Assembly: GCA_023313575.1 (NCBI GenBank)
Contig: JAJTTP010000022.1
Location: 1 to 64,000 of the forward strand
DNA length: 64,000 bases
Direction: 5' to 3'
Source of the DNA: Eutypella sp. D-1
Lineage: Eukaryota > Ascomycota > Sordariomycetes > Xylariales > Diatrypaceae
In this document: piece after piece, positions 1 to 13,064 of the stretch
Layout of the letters: each line of letters starts with the position of its first letter
How positions within the stretch are numbered: the first letter of the stretch is position 1
Program-made: the position numbers and the translations under genes
The notes under the pieces: generated by a model
The model's input: only the letters and a program-made list of their open reading frames with translations
Database searches by the model: none
Told to the model about the DNA's origin: nothing

Positions 1-930
1 ATATAACCCGGTTAATTACCGAGCTTAATAATAACAAATCGGATTTTTAAATAACCTTTATACCGTATTTTATAAAACCTTACGGCGGAATTAAAATAGT
101 ATTTAAATAATTAATATTAAACGTAAATATTTTACGATCGACGATAATATTATAATTATAAATAAATAGCTCGGTAAAAATTAAAAGTTTTTATAAAAAT
201 TATAACTTAAACTTAAAATAAGTATTAAGTTAATAATTACGATAACGTTAATATATAATAAAAAGGAATATATAATTAAGGTTTTATTAAATTTTAATAC
301 CTTTGTTTTTATTATATCCATTTCGAAATGCCGTGTTTAAAAATTATTTATTATTATTTATTAAAATGTTATAAAAAAATAATAACTTTCGATAATTTGG
401 AAATTTTAAGGTTTAAAAAATATTAAAAGGATTATTTTATATAATTAAATTTCGAGTTAAACCCTGTAAATAAAAAATATAATATTATTTTTTTAATAAT
501 AAATAAATATTTATTAATCTTTTTAACGTAAACCTAAATAGAATTATTTTCTTTTTTAATTATTACCGTAAATATTATATTAATTTTAAACCTTTTATTA
601 AAACCGTAAATGTATATAACGATATTAATTTATTAAAAAACGTTTTACCGAAATTTTATAAATTTATTTATATTATATCGAAAAAAACGGGTTAACGTTT
701 TCCTGATTATTAGTTATAAACCTATGCCATTAATTTAATAAAAAATAAAACTTTTTTATAAAAACTTTTTTACGTTATAAACGAAATAAAATTTAAAATT
801 TTTAAACCATAATTAAAAAATATATTATTTATAAAACGTATTTGTAAATTTACTTTTTTATATGCCGCTTTTATAATATTCGTTTTTAAATTAAATCTTA
901 ACGATTTTTTAAAGCTTATTATTAATTATT
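1..930 (+). mobile_element. RIP-degraded Ty3/gypsy element B, left part (pol up to mid reverse transcriptase)
   Basis: AT-rich sequence without usable ORFs. Read on the plus strand it still shows the N-terminal part of a gypsy reverse transcriptase at about 855-930: YAA, then FV-K, ending in the RT motif normally read as VDY. The frame resumes at 7837 (KLYNIIIPVRY, matching the usual ..L..ITI..RYPLP block) once the inserted element 931-7836 is removed, with no indel. C-to-T and G-to-A changes account for most of the differences from a normal RT. The 5' LTR and gag of this element lie outside the window on the left. Positions 1-700 should be upstream pol but I cannot assign domains there. Confidence 0.75.
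926..930. repeat. Target site duplication, left copy (TTATT)
   Basis: TTATT stands directly before LTR1 and again at 7832-7836 directly after LTR2. Five bases is the normal duplication size for Ty3/gypsy. Because the surroundings are very AT-rich the match alone is weak, but removing one copy plus the element restores the interrupted RT frame of the host element exactly. Confidence 0.6.
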
Positions 931-1369
931 TATAACGGCTGGTCTATTCCTAACTATTAGTCTAATCGAGGGATTTATGTTAATAAAAGTATTAAGGGTT
1001 TTAAATAATAAATAATCACGTTTAATAATAGTAAAAAAAAAGGTGTTTTAAGTAATTAAGTTATATTATAAGCTAATAAATTTAAAAATTATTTAGGAAA
1101 AAGGTAATAAACGTAATTATATATTATTTATGTTTTTTATTTTTAATATTAAAATATGTGGTTATTATTAAATCGTTAGGATAATTAGTTACCTTAATTA
1201 TTTTAAATTATTAAAATAGTTAACTATTTTAGCTATCCTTTTTGTTACGTGATTCGGACGTAGCTAACCTATTATGGCTAGGTTTTTTTAAAAGCCTTGT
1301 TTTTTCGGATAAGATCGTGATTTATTATTAGCCTTATTTAACCTTTTATAACCTAACTAGGTTATAATA
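931..1369 (-). repeat. LTR1 of gypsy element A (3' LTR by element orientation)
   Basis: About 439 bp that aligns with 7395-7831 almost without gaps, differing mostly by C/T and G/A transitions. It starts TATAACGGCT and ends ATAATA, which fits RIP-mutated TG..CA ends. It is more heavily mutated than LTR2, especially in its right half. Confidence 0.85.
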
Positions 1370-1389
1370 CGATCTTTCCCCTTTTAAGG
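1370..1389 (-). other. Polypurine tract of gypsy element A
   Basis: Read on the minus strand this is a run of A and G (core AAAAGGGGAAAG) directly upstream of the 3' LTR. It primes plus-strand DNA synthesis in LTR elements and fixes the element's orientation as minus. Confidence 0.6.
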
Positions 1390-2227
1390 TTTTTATCCTT
1401 AAAACCTATTTTCCCGTTTTTATTGCTATAAATATTTTTTTTTCTTTTTTATTTTATTTTATTTTTTATTATATCCGGTTATATTAATAAATCGATTTTT
1501 TAACGCGTAAAACCTTTATTTTAGCGTAAAACTTTTTAACGCGATTTTTTTTTTACAGCGGTTTTATCGTTTAATCCGATTAATATGGCTTTTTATTTTT
1601 ATTATAAACGTTATTAGCTTAAATATAAAATTTTTAACTCGGATTTTTTTTACTATTTATTATATATTTATTATAACCGGAGTTAATACGATATGTTTAA
1701 GCTTAATCCGGAATAACTATAAAAGGTTATATTTTAATATCGAAAATTGGAGTTAAAATTTAAAGCTGTTAAGGAAAAAGCTGATATAATTAATGTAAAA
1801 CTTTATTATTTTCGTTATTAAAAGCGTATATAATATAAAAAGATAATAAAGGCGGTTTTTCGTAATATTAATAATTTAAAAAAGTTAAAAAAGTTAAAAA
1901 AAGAGGAATGTCGGGCGGAAAATACGCGTTTTATAAGGTTTATTAAAACGTTAATGGATTTTAAGGTTATTCCGGATCTTAATTAATTTAGGATAAATAT
2001 GTCGGGTAATCTTAATTAAGATATTATTTTTATTAACGTTTCCGTTAACGTTAATAAAAATTTTTTAAAAAATGTTAAACGTTTATTAAATAATTAACAG
2101 GTTTTTATATATTTTCGGAGTTATTATATCCTTTTTATTTAACTTTATATTTTATTCGTTTATTTTTTATTCGTATATTTAAAATTTTCTTTATTTTATA
2201 TTTATTTATTTTTATTTCGACGTTATT

Positions 2228-2434
2228 TTATCTTATTTTTATAACGTTTATATTTGCTGCGTTTTTAAATAAGGAAATATAAAAAATTAAATAAATCCTA
2301 ACTTTTAATAATAGGTTTAATTCGTAATTATTTTTTAATATTTTTTTAATAATTAAGTACGGTCCGATATATTTATAATCGAGTTTTTTGTTAAGTCGTT
2401 TTATCGTAATGTTTTTTATAATTAAATAAACCAT
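2228..2434 (-). pseudogene. Relic of gypsy integrase C-terminal region
   Basis: The longest open stretch in this block, 68 codons. KRLNKKLDYKYIGPYLI and the later FYISLF match the gypsy integrase tail (KLD.K..GP..I.. and VFHVSLL). It is open only by chance in a RIP-mutated element and should not be annotated as a gene. Confidence 0.75.
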
Positions 2435-5400
2435 ATCTCCTTTTAAAAAGGTTAATCTTTTTAACCTTTTTTAATTATAATATCGGCTTATTTATTAACG
2501 TATAAGTTTAAGTTTTTTTTTTATTTTTTTATATAATTATTTAAATCGTTTTAATATTAATATAGCTTTAATATTATCCGGTCCTTTTTTATAAGCGTTT
2601 TAATAAACGTTTAAAATAAATCCGAAATTAACGTTAATAAATATTATCCGTATATTTTTATAATAAGCTATGTTATAAGCTAACTATGCGATAAATAATT
2701 ACTTTATTTAATTATTTTATTTATAATTAATATATTATCGAAAATAAGTTTTTAATATTTAATTAATTCGTTTTATTTATCCGTTTACCTAAAGTTTAAA
2801 AGTTATTATAAGTTTAGGGTTTAATTTTAATTTTATTATAAAACTTTGCCAGAATTTCGATACAAATGTTATTCCTTTATCGGAGATAATTTCGAATATA
2901 AAGCTGTATATTATTATAATATATCGTAAAAAGATATATGCCATTTATTTTACGTCGGTATTTTCGTTATATAAAATAAAATAAGAAAATTTTATAAATC
3001 GGTTAACGATTATAAATATATTATTATAACCGTTACGTATTATTAGATCTTTTAATATTAATAATTTAATAATAAAATCGAATATAATAAACTTTTATGG
3101 TTATTTATTAATTAGTAATGGTTATAGTTTTTCGTAAAGTTTATATCGTTTTGTTTTAATTTTTTTATATATATTATATCATCGTTATATTTATTATATT
3201 ATTAATTTTATTTTATTAAATATATAAATCCGTTATAATTATTTAAAAAGTTTATAATTTTTTAGGTATCCGTATAAAAGATATTCGTAAATCTTTTATA
3301 TTAATTATTCCTGTAATTTTCGTAATATTTATAACTTTTTTATTTATTTTTCCGTTAATAATTTATTATTATATTATTCGATTTATTTATATAAGTTATT
3401 TGGAATAATCTTAATAATAACAATTTATCGTTATTTTAAGTATTTTTTTAGCATTTATTAAAATACCGCGTATTTAATTAATATGTACCTTTTTTTTATA
3501 ATAAGCTGTTTATTAATAACATTTACTTATCCGTTTTTTAATTTTTTTTTATGGATAATAATATAATCGAATTCCATAAACTATTTAATATATTATAACT
3601 ATCTTCCGTTAAAGGTTTAAGTGGTAAAAAAATATGTAATATTTTTATGGTCGGTATAAACTTTAATTTAATACATATTTTTTATAAAGTAATATTTAAA
3701 TTTTTTAAATGCGTTAACGATAATAAGAAATTCTTTATTATAAATTAAATAATTAAGTTCGGTTTTAATAAATTTATAAAAATAAAATACGATAAAGTAT
3801 AATTTTCTTTTTTTATTTCGTTATTTAATTTATACTTTAAAAGCGTAATCCGAAACGTCGGTTTTTAATTTAACGGGTTTTTTAAAATCGTATATAATAA
3901 ATATTAATTCGTTAATAATAACATCTTTTAATTTTTTAAAAGATTTATTTAATTTATTAATTTATATAAACCGTTTATTTTTTTTATTAATTCCGTAAAA
4001 GGTGTTATAATATATTTAAATCGTTATATAAACTTCCGATAATAATTTGCTAAACCGAGAAAAGCTTATATTTTTTTCATATTAATAGGTATTTTTTAAT
4101 TTTTAATAATCGCGATTTTTTTAAGGTTTATTTTAATATATTCGGGGGTAATAATATATCCGAAAAATTCCATTTCTTATATATAAAATATATTTTTTTT
4201 AGGTTTTATTAATAAGTTAACGTTTTATAATGTTTATAATACCTTATGTATATATTTTTTATGTTATTCTTTTAAATTTAAATAAATAAAAATATTATTA
4301 AGATAACAGATAATAAAAATATTAAAATATTTTCGTAATACGTAATTAATCATATATTAAAACGATATTAATATATTAATTAATCCGAAAAGCATAATTA
4401 AATATTTAAACAGGTTATATTTTGTTTTAAAAGCTATTTTTTACTTATTTCCGGGTTTGATTTTAATATGGTAATATCCGTTCTTAAGGTTTAAAGTGAT
4501 AAATTATTTAATTCCGTATAAACGGTCTTTTATTTTAATAATAAGTAATAACGGTATTCGGTTTTTAATAATAATTTCGTTTAATTATCGATAATCGATT
4601 ATTAATCGTAATTTACCGTTTTTTTTAAGCATAAACATAATAAGGTATTTTATTAATAATTTTAATCGTTAAATATATTCTTTTATTAACTTATTTTCGA
4701 GGTACTTTTATAATTCCTTAAGTTCGATTTTATTAAAGTTATAGATTTTATAAAATCGTAACGTTTTTTTTTTATAAAGATAATCTCGTAATTTTATTTA
4801 TTACGGTTTAATAATTTTTTTTTAAATTTTTCGCAAAATATTTTATCGTATTAATAATATTATAATAATACGTTACGTATTTATAATATCGTTTTATTTT
4901 CCTTTTTTAAAATGCTATTAAAAAGGCGGAATCGTTATCGGATAAATATAATAATTTATTTAATCCTTTTTTTATATCCTTTTTTTTTAATTCGTTATAT
5001 TTTTTTAATAAGGTTTTTATCGTGTCCTTATATTTATATTTATTATCCGTTAAATATTAAAATCTTTTTTTTAAATTATCGTCGGTTTTTAAAAAATAAA
5101 GAAATATTATTTAATTAATTCTCCAATTAATCGATGGATTATATTAATGTAACCATAGTTATTTAAAGATTATATCGTATCTTTTTAAAAATATAATGTC
5201 GAAAATAATATCTTATCTTTATTTTTTAATACATACGTTAAATTAATCGGTTTCCCGTAATACTTTTTTTTCGTTATATTTAAAAATATAACCTTCGGCT
5301 TTTATTATATTATAAAGGTATTATTTTTTTTTTATAATAATTATAACTTATTATATAATTTTAAAGTTATGTAATTACCGTCGGCTTTATTATTTATTAT

Positions 5401-7394
5401 AACGGTATATTAATTATTTTTAACCTTTATTTATATTATAGTATATCCGTATTATTTTTAAGCTTTTAAAATAGCTTATAAATATCGTATTACGTTTTTA
5501 AGCTTTATAATACCGTTTTATAACCTTAATATAAACGGCCTTATCCTTTTAAATCCTTACCGTAAACTTATATAGTATTATATAGGTTATCGTAATATTT
5601 TTCCTTACTGGTTTTTTTTTATACGTATAATTATTTTTTTATTATTAATTTTTTATAAAAATATTTAAAGCTAATTTTATTAAAGGTTATTTTTTCTAAT
5701 AAATCCTTAAAAATGTATAAGTTAACGTTTAATAATTTATTTTTCCAGCATCGGATTTTATGTTTTTACCATTTAATTTTATTCCGGATTTTTATAGCTT
5801 TTAACGATTAATATATATATTTATTATAATAACATATTTAATATTTTTTAAAACAGGATATCCTTTTTAATTACTTTTATTCGTACGGTACGCGGTTATA
5901 ATAACGCCGAATTTCCTTATATTATCGTCGATCGGTTTCGTTTTTTTTTTATTATAAAAAATTAAATCTTTTTTTAGCTATTTATTTAATTCGGTTAATA
6001 ATACCGATTTTTCGTTCTTTATGCTAATAACATTTATATTTTCGATAATTAATAAAGTATTTTAAAAAATATAACGTTTAAGTTTAAATTTTTTAATTAA
6101 TAAATTTATTTTAATTACGAAATTATTATATATAAATTTTAAACCGTTATTTTTTAAGGCGTTATTAAAATCGTTTAATATAAATGCCGTATATTTTTTT
6201 TAATTTATAATTTTATCGTTTTTTAAACCAATTAATTAATCGTTTTATTTTTTTTTTTTTTACGAAATAGGTTTTTACGAAAGCTTTTTTTTTATCGTTA
6301 TTAAAGTATTTATTTTATTATTATTAACGTTATTATTTTACGGCGGTTTAAGCTAATCGTTTGGTTTTTTATAATCTTTATTAATAAATATTATTATCCG
6401 AATATACGTAACGGATTATTTTAAGCGTTTTTTTACCGGTAAAAGGTTATTTTTTTTCGGGTATAAGTTTTTAATTTATATTTTATTTAAATCTTTTGCA
6501 TTTTTTTTTAAAATGTTTTATTTTATTATAATTATAACATTTGATTTATTGTTTATTTTTTCGTATTATATCGAATAATATTAATCCTAATGCCGTCCCG
6601 TAAAATATATCGGTAAGTTTTTGGTTTTAATTTTTATTATTTTAATATCTTTTAAATCTTTTAAGTATATAATATCCTTTTTTTTCTTAACATCGTTTAA
6701 ATTATTTATTATCGATTTTAATTATTAAAGTAACAAATTTATCGAAAATATCTGGTTTATTTTACGTAATAATTTTATTTTTAACCAAGTTTTTAAATCT
6801 TTAATAAAACATATCGATAAAGGATTTATTATCGATTTAATTTATTTTAATAATAAGTTATTTAAATTATGCAGCGTATATATAAGCTGCCTTTTTTTAT
6901 TTAAAAGTTAAAAGTTATTACGTAACGGTTTAAGCCTTATCCGGATTTTTATAATTAGCTTTTACTTTTTTTTCGAAATTTTTATATTTTTTAAAAAAAC
7001 GTTTAATTTTTATAAATCTTTTTCTTTCTTTTACTTTTACGAAAATATTTAAAATAGGTTTAAATTATTAAATTATCCCCCCGGTAAAATATAAAGCGAT
7101 GTTAAAAATTTTATTAATTTCCGTAATATGCATATAACGTTATTAATATAAATAAATTACGGCTGTAATAAAAAAAAGGTCGTACGGGGGTAATGCTATT
7201 ATAAGGTTTAGGTTTTTTAGGTTTAAATTTAATAGGTATAACCTTTTAATTCGTAAATGTAATTACTGTTCGTTCGATTTATTTAATTCGTTTAAGCAAT
7301 TATTAAATAACTTATTAAAAGTTTTAGCTTAAAAAAAATATAATATCGGATATTATTTAAAATTAATAATATTATTAAATAAAAGTTTATAACG

Positions 7395-7831
7395 TATAAC
7401 GGCTAATTTATTTTTAACTATTAATTTAATCGAGGGATTTATGTTAATAAAAATGTTAAAAGTTTTAAATAATAAGTAATTACGTTTAATAATAATAAAA
7501 AAAAATATTTTAAATAATTAAGTTATATTATAAATTAATAAGCTTCAAAATTATTTAAAAAAAAGGTAATAAACGTAATTATATATTATTTATATTTTTT
7601 ATTCCTGATATTGGAATATGTAATTATTATTAAATCGTTAAGATAACTGGTTACCCCAGCTATCTTAGATTATTAGGATAGCTGGCTATCCTAGCTATCC
7701 TCTTTATCACGTGATTCGGACGTGGCTAACCCATTGTGGCTAGGTTTCTCTAAAAGCCTTATTTTTTCAGATGGGATCGTGATTTATTATTAGCCCCACT
7801 TGGCCTTTCATAACCTGACCAGGTCATAATA
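7395..7831 (-). repeat. LTR2 of gypsy element A (5' LTR by element orientation)
   Basis: Direct-repeat partner of 931-1369. Its right 210 bp (about 7620-7831) keeps a near-normal base composition while its left half is strongly AT-shifted, so mutation is graded within one LTR. Confidence 0.85.
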
Positions 7832-7836
7832 TTATT

Positions 7837-10624
7837 ATAAGCTTTATAATATTATTATCCCCGTCCGTTATTTATTACCTTTTATTTCGGAAATATAAAA
7901 CAGATTTAAAAAGGTTAAATAATTTACGAAAATAAACCTTAAGGTTAATTTTAATTTAATTCGTATCCGGGAAAATAAGAAATAAAAAACAGTTTTTAAA
8001 TATAAATACGGATTATTCGAATATTTAATTATACCTTTCGGCTTAATAAATACCCCCGTTATATTTTAAGATTTAATAAATAAAATTTTTAAAAACATAA
8101 TCGATAACGGTATTTTAGTTTATATTAATAATTTACTTATTTATGCCTTTACTTAAAAACGTTACGATAAAATAATAATAAAAATCCTCCGTTATTTTAT
8201 TTAATATTATTTAGTTATTATATTTTAAAAATATAAATAAACGGTTTATAAAATGGAATTCGTAAAATTTATTATCGGCAAAAATGGCATATTTATATCG
8301 TTTAAAAAGGTCGAAATTATTATAAATTAAAAAGCTTTTTAATTATTAAAATAATTATAAAATTTTATTAATTTTATAAACTTTTATTAAACATTTATTA
8401 AAAAGTTTTTAAATATCGTTAAACCGATTAATAAAAATAATAAAGCTTAATTAAAAAATTAAAAATGGATTAAAAAAATAAATTATATATTTAAAAAATT
8501 TAAAAACCGGTTTATTATAACGTTTATTTTAGCTTATTTTAACCTTTTATAATAAATTATCGTTAAAACCGACGTATTTAATTTTATTTTAACCGCTGTT
8601 TTTTTTAAAAAAAACGATTATAATAAGTTATATTTTATTACTTTTTATTTTTATAAATTAATATTAACGAAAATAAATTATAAAATTTCCGATAAAAAGT
8701 TATTAATTATTATTAACGTTTTTAAAAAGTGGCGCCATTACTTTAAAAAATTTTAATATTAAATCGAAATATTTTCCGATTATTAAAACCTGGTTTATTT
8801 TATTACGGTTAAAATATTTAACCGTTAATAAACCCGTTAAATTTAATAACTTTTTACTTATTAATTTATTATTAATTATCGTTTAAATAAATAAAATAAA
8901 AAAGCCGATATTTTTTTTAAATTTAAATAATATCGCTTTTAAAAAAAAGGGATTTAAAAATTAGCTTATTAAAACGGTTTTATAAAATAAGTATTTTATA
9001 ATTAATACGGTTAAAAATTTTAACATAATAAAAGTATTAATATTTTTATTATTATTAATATAATTAAATAATATCCTAATATTTAAATAATATCCCGATT
9101 TTATTAAAAAAGTTAAAATAATGTTTTTAAAAAATATAAAATATTAAAAAATATTAATTAACCTTAATTAACATATCGAAATTAAAAAAAGTGTTTTATA
9201 CCGAAAAGGTTGATTTTAAATTCCGGATAGCTTTTAAAAAAAGGTAATAAATTTAAAGCATAACATATAAGTAATAAGATATATAGGTATGGATAAAACC
9301 TTAAAACTGATTATTAAAAACTTTTAATAACCGGGATTAAAAACCTTTATCCGGGATTTTATTAAAAGGTATTTAATATATTAAAGGATAAAAAATTTTA
9401 AATATACGTTTTATAACTTTTTTTAACTTATAAAATTTTATTATAAGCCGTAATTAATTATTATAATAAATTCTATTATAAACTTACTTTTCTTTAATAA
9501 ATATAATTTTATATAAATTATTATAAATCCTTTTATTAAAATTGTTTATTTTATTTTATTTAAAATAAATAAAAATAAATAAATAATTTTATTTGCTTAT
9601 TTACGAAATATTATTAAAAATATTATAATATCCTTTTTAATATTATTTTTAATAAAAACTTTAAATTTAATTCGGATTTATAGCAAAATATTTTTAAACT
9701 TATCGGGATTAAATTTAAAATAAGTATAGCTTTTTACTTTAAAATTAACGGTTAAATAAAATAAATTAATTAATTTTTCGAAATTTATTTTTAAACTTTT
9801 ATTAATTATAAAATATCCGATTAAAAAAACTTATTATTTATCGCAAAATTTATATATAATAATACTTAATTAACTTTTATAAAAATAACCTTTTTTTATA
9901 TTAATTATAAATATTATTTTACGGTTAATAACCTTTTTTTAAATATACCTTTTAATTTTATTAACTAATTATACGTTTATTAAATAATATCGATTTATAA
10001 AAAAATAAAGAAATTAATCGAGAAAAGCCGTACGCGATATAAATATTAAGTAAATAAAAAAAAATCGAAACCCCCGTTTACGTAATAAGTTAAATAATAA
10101 TATTAAACGGAAAAAGTATTAAGATTAAAAAACCGGTTAAAAAATTAAATTATAAAATATTAGGTTTATATAAAATTATTAAAATAATATTTTTTACGAT
10201 TATTTATTTTAAACTTTTACGTTATTAATTAATTTATAATATTTTTTATATATTATTTATCGAATTTTATTACGTTAATAATTAAGAAATCTTTAACTTT
10301 AATTAAATTTTATAAAAAGTATTAAAAATTAAATTAAAATATACGGTAAAAAAGATTATAAATTTTAAACATATAAAAAAAAAGGTAAAATATTATATAT
10401 AATAATATAATTACTTTAAAAAAAATAAATAAATTTAAAAGTTTTATAAAAAATTTTTAAGCCCGGAAGTTAAATAAATAATTTATAAATTTTATTATTT
10501 TAAGCCCGGTAAACCCGTAAACCTTAAGGCTTTAACTTTATTTACCGAGCCGGATTAAAATTAATTTTATTATTACCTGGGATAAAGTTTTTTAAAAAAA
10601 AGGAAATAATATTATACGGGGGGG
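7837..10624 (+). mobile_element. RIP-degraded Ty3/gypsy element B, right part (RT, RNase H, integrase)
   Basis: Plus-strand pol relics in order: RT from 7837 (RYLLPFISEI), KYGLFEYLI-PFGL at about 8000-8045, active site VYINNLLIYA (from VYLDDILIYA) at about 8115-8150, and integrase C-terminal KKLNYKILGLYKI at about 10,138-10,177. Stops are frequent, several from Trp codons as RIP predicts. A G-rich tract ending ACGGGGGGG (10,616-10,624) closes the internal region and would be the polypurine tract. It continues the element begun at 1-930. Confidence 0.85.
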
Positions 10625-10930
10625 TATCCTTATATAAGATCGGTATTATTAAGGATTTATTAGCTGTTAAAAATAAAGATAAAAATATATAACGTTAACG
10701 GGCGCCAAAATGGATATAATAGATTAAAAATATAACACCTTTTTTAAAATACGTATTCCGTACGATTGTATATAAATACCAGACCTATCCTCCGGCCCTT
10801 TCCTAGATGGATAGAAGGGCATCGCATTTTTAAAGGACTTTAGTTAATTATTAGCTGAATCTGATATTCTATATCCAAGCTATAACCCCTCTTTGTCACA
10901 TTGCGAAAGATTATAACTGTCACGCCAGAA
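10625..10930 (+). repeat. Putative 3' LTR of gypsy element B
   Basis: The sequence after the G-rich tract begins TATCC (possible RIP form of TGTCC), carries a TATA-like box (TATATAAATACCAG, about 10,770) and changes from AT-rich to normal composition at about 10,740. The right end near CTGTCA (about 10,930) is a guess, because the matching 5' LTR lies outside the window. Confidence 0.4.
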
Positions 10931-11140
10931 TTTGTATCTAGTCACTATTGATCGGAGCAATAGTGTCATACCATCATACCCATATTAGAGGAGCTCTGAA
11001 ATGTCTCTCACCATTCCCCGGATCATGTGGCAGTCTTTCCTCGTGGCATTCACGAGGATGATCGTTTTAGCCACGATCATCCCTTACCTGGATAACTCTA
11101 TAGACGCCCTGGCACCTCAAATATCCGATATAAATCTAGA

Positions 11141-11205
11141 AGACTGCGGGTACTTGATTAGCGGCTGTGAGAATTGGACACGCAATCATATTAGGTGCTC
11201 AAGCT
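11141..11205 (+). repeat. Dispersed repeat, copy 1
   Basis: About 65 bp with a diverged second copy at 39,309-39,370, in the same orientation, 28 kb away. It lies 0.2 kb beyond the gypsy block. The flanks of the two copies do not obviously align. Confidence 0.6.
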
Positions 11206-12626
11206 GAATGATAGGATTTTAATAGATCCTAACTTCTGTTTTAAGGAGTAGCATGACCAGCATTTTGTACTGCACTCTTCCTGATTTCTATCGGATACTC
11301 CCTACTAATTAGCCCATTACAAACGGGGTTTCATTTGGCGCACATCCATTACAAATCACTCATTCCAGCTACCTCATAACGCCGCCTCAGTAAGATGATG
11401 GAACCGTTGCCAAGACCCTCGTTAAGTATGATATATCTTGGCAACAGCTGCGTTGGCAAAACCCCTTTTTTAAGATATCAATCTTGGCAACGACCCCCTT
11501 TTTGGTGGTACCCCTTCAGATATATATAGGATGGTTGAACCCTCAGATAACAACACGTTTCGCTCCTCAGCAAACAATCTAAGTATCGTCACTTTTATGC
11601 CTTCTGTTATTTAAAATCAAGACCAGTGGTGACTGCCTCGCTACGACATTGAACGGTCTGGGACTCTTCTTCTTCCGCACTCGCTCTCCCCAAATGAGTT
11701 GTGGTTACCCCCGGCGCGTTGGAGCCTGGGCTGCACTCGAAATGCTCGCCAATACCCTTCGCTGTCATTTTCTCCTGCTTCTAGGTCCATGTCTTTATCG
11801 TAGACATGTCGACGGTAAACTCGACCCTGTCCGCATAGACGGGGGCGTGTCCTGCTTAGTTTATCGAGCTATTACAATGCCGTTTATGGGATGGATAATC
11901 ATTCTACCGTTCTAGTCTTGTTCATGGAATATGGCCTAGGGAGCGGCGGGCTACCACTGAATGAATCTGACATTACGGATACCTAGGTCATGCCGGGGAC
12001 CCTCCACAGTTCTAACCAACATTTCATGGATGGACAAATGCAAACGTAAAAATTGCATATTCCCTCGTGATCTGAGCCTCGGCATTGCAACGACCTTGAG
12101 TATTACTATGTATGTAAGACTATGGGCAAGAACAAGGCTGACCCGCTTATCTTACTTGGTACAGACAGCCCCCTATAGGGCTGGAAACATTGAGGCGTTT
12201 TTGTTTTACCGAGCTAATATGTATTGCACCGACGGGTACGAGCTTACGGTACTGCATATATTGAACCTATTCATAGAAAAAAATGAATCTGTTTAGGTAT
12301 TCGGCAACTGTGGCGGAGCATTGTCGTATAGCATAGCAGGAGGGGGCGAGGCTAGAAAGGGAAGAAAATAATGAGCAAATAGTAGGACTCCTAATGGTAA
12401 GCGCGCTGTGTAACCGAACATGGTCACATGCAGTAACTCGGTTGGATTGTTATTTCACCGTACATTCTGCCACAATCTGACATAATACCTGGTCTCGCCA
12501 TATTCTTCCTACCAACATGCTCTAGCCTTATTACTTACGGTCAGGTGCCATCGGTAACACCTCATATTTAGTAAAGCTGATCCTAGCGCAGCCCTACGGC
12601 CTAGATCTATAGCCAATCAATGTCAA

Positions 12627-12860
12627 ATGATGACCTTGCGTTTTCGTATCCGGGCCAGTATTGGTCATGGCGGTTGGGGACGGCAACCGGAAGAGAACGC
12701 ATTCGGCGCAATGCTGAGTGGGATCTATGGCTTGGCCCTGACGCCCCAAGCGGTGGCTGATCAGCTGCAACATGACCCGATACTGGGCGAAGCCTACCTG
12801 AGGCAGGCTGCCGCGCAAGAATACTCCTTCTCGGCTCTCTACCGGAGTCATGGGGAGTAG
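12627..12860 (+). other. Unidentified 77-codon open frame, possible gene remnant
   Basis: The reading has a protein-like composition, with an alanine/glutamine-rich C-terminal half (LTPQAVADQLQ, then QAAAQEYSF). It might be the 3' end of a decayed gene. The opposite strand is open too, which weakens the case. I do not recognise a family. Confidence 0.2.
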
Positions 12861-13064
12861 AAGCCTTGAATCCTTTTGGATGAGAAATGACGGAATACGA
12901 GCCATTGTCGCGCAATTAAGGACTGGGGCCCTATATAGAAGACGCAGAATGTTGATATATAAGTTGAAGCATAATCCCTAGCATATACTGCGACCTGCAT
13001 TTAAATCTACTCACTTAAAGAAAATCCAGACCTTGATAGAAATTTCACAGTAACAGACACCACA

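Larger units (their letters stand above)
931..7831 (-). mobile_element. RIP-degraded Ty3/gypsy retrotransposon A, complete with both LTRs
   Basis: Direct repeats of about 438 bp (931-1369 and 7395-7831) bound 6.9 kb of AT-rich DNA. On the minus strand the order is: a gag zinc knuckle relic at about 6510-6539 (CYNYNKIKHF, from C-x2-C-x4-H), the RT active-site relic at about 4270-4311 (CYLNNIFIY, from YLDDILIY), then the integrase C-terminal GPY/F-type segment at 2228-2434 (KLDYKYIGPY). RT before integrase is the gypsy order. A purine tract (minus strand AAAAGGGGAAAGATCG, 1370-1385) lies next to the 3' LTR as expected for the polypurine tract. All frames are full of stops, so the element is dead. 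It is inserted in element B. Confidence 0.88.
10931..13064. other. Unassigned spacer between the RIP block and the DyP gene
   Basis: Base composition is normal but I see no convincing gene. Open stretches at 11,001-11,207, 11,649-11,915, 11,961-12,296 and 12,627-12,860 match no family I recognise and have no clear promoter or intron context. The region holds a cluster of TTGGCAA/TTGCCAA sites (11,406-11,491) and a 65-bp sequence (11,141-11,205) that recurs at 39,309-39,370. Old transposon debris or a decayed gene are both possible. Confidence 0.4.

Noticed and set aside
4912..5118. 68-codon open frame in the AT-rich block
   Set aside because: Composition is only Ile/Leu/Phe/Tyr/Asn/Lys/Arg from AT-rich DNA inside the gypsy A element; no family match, chance frame.
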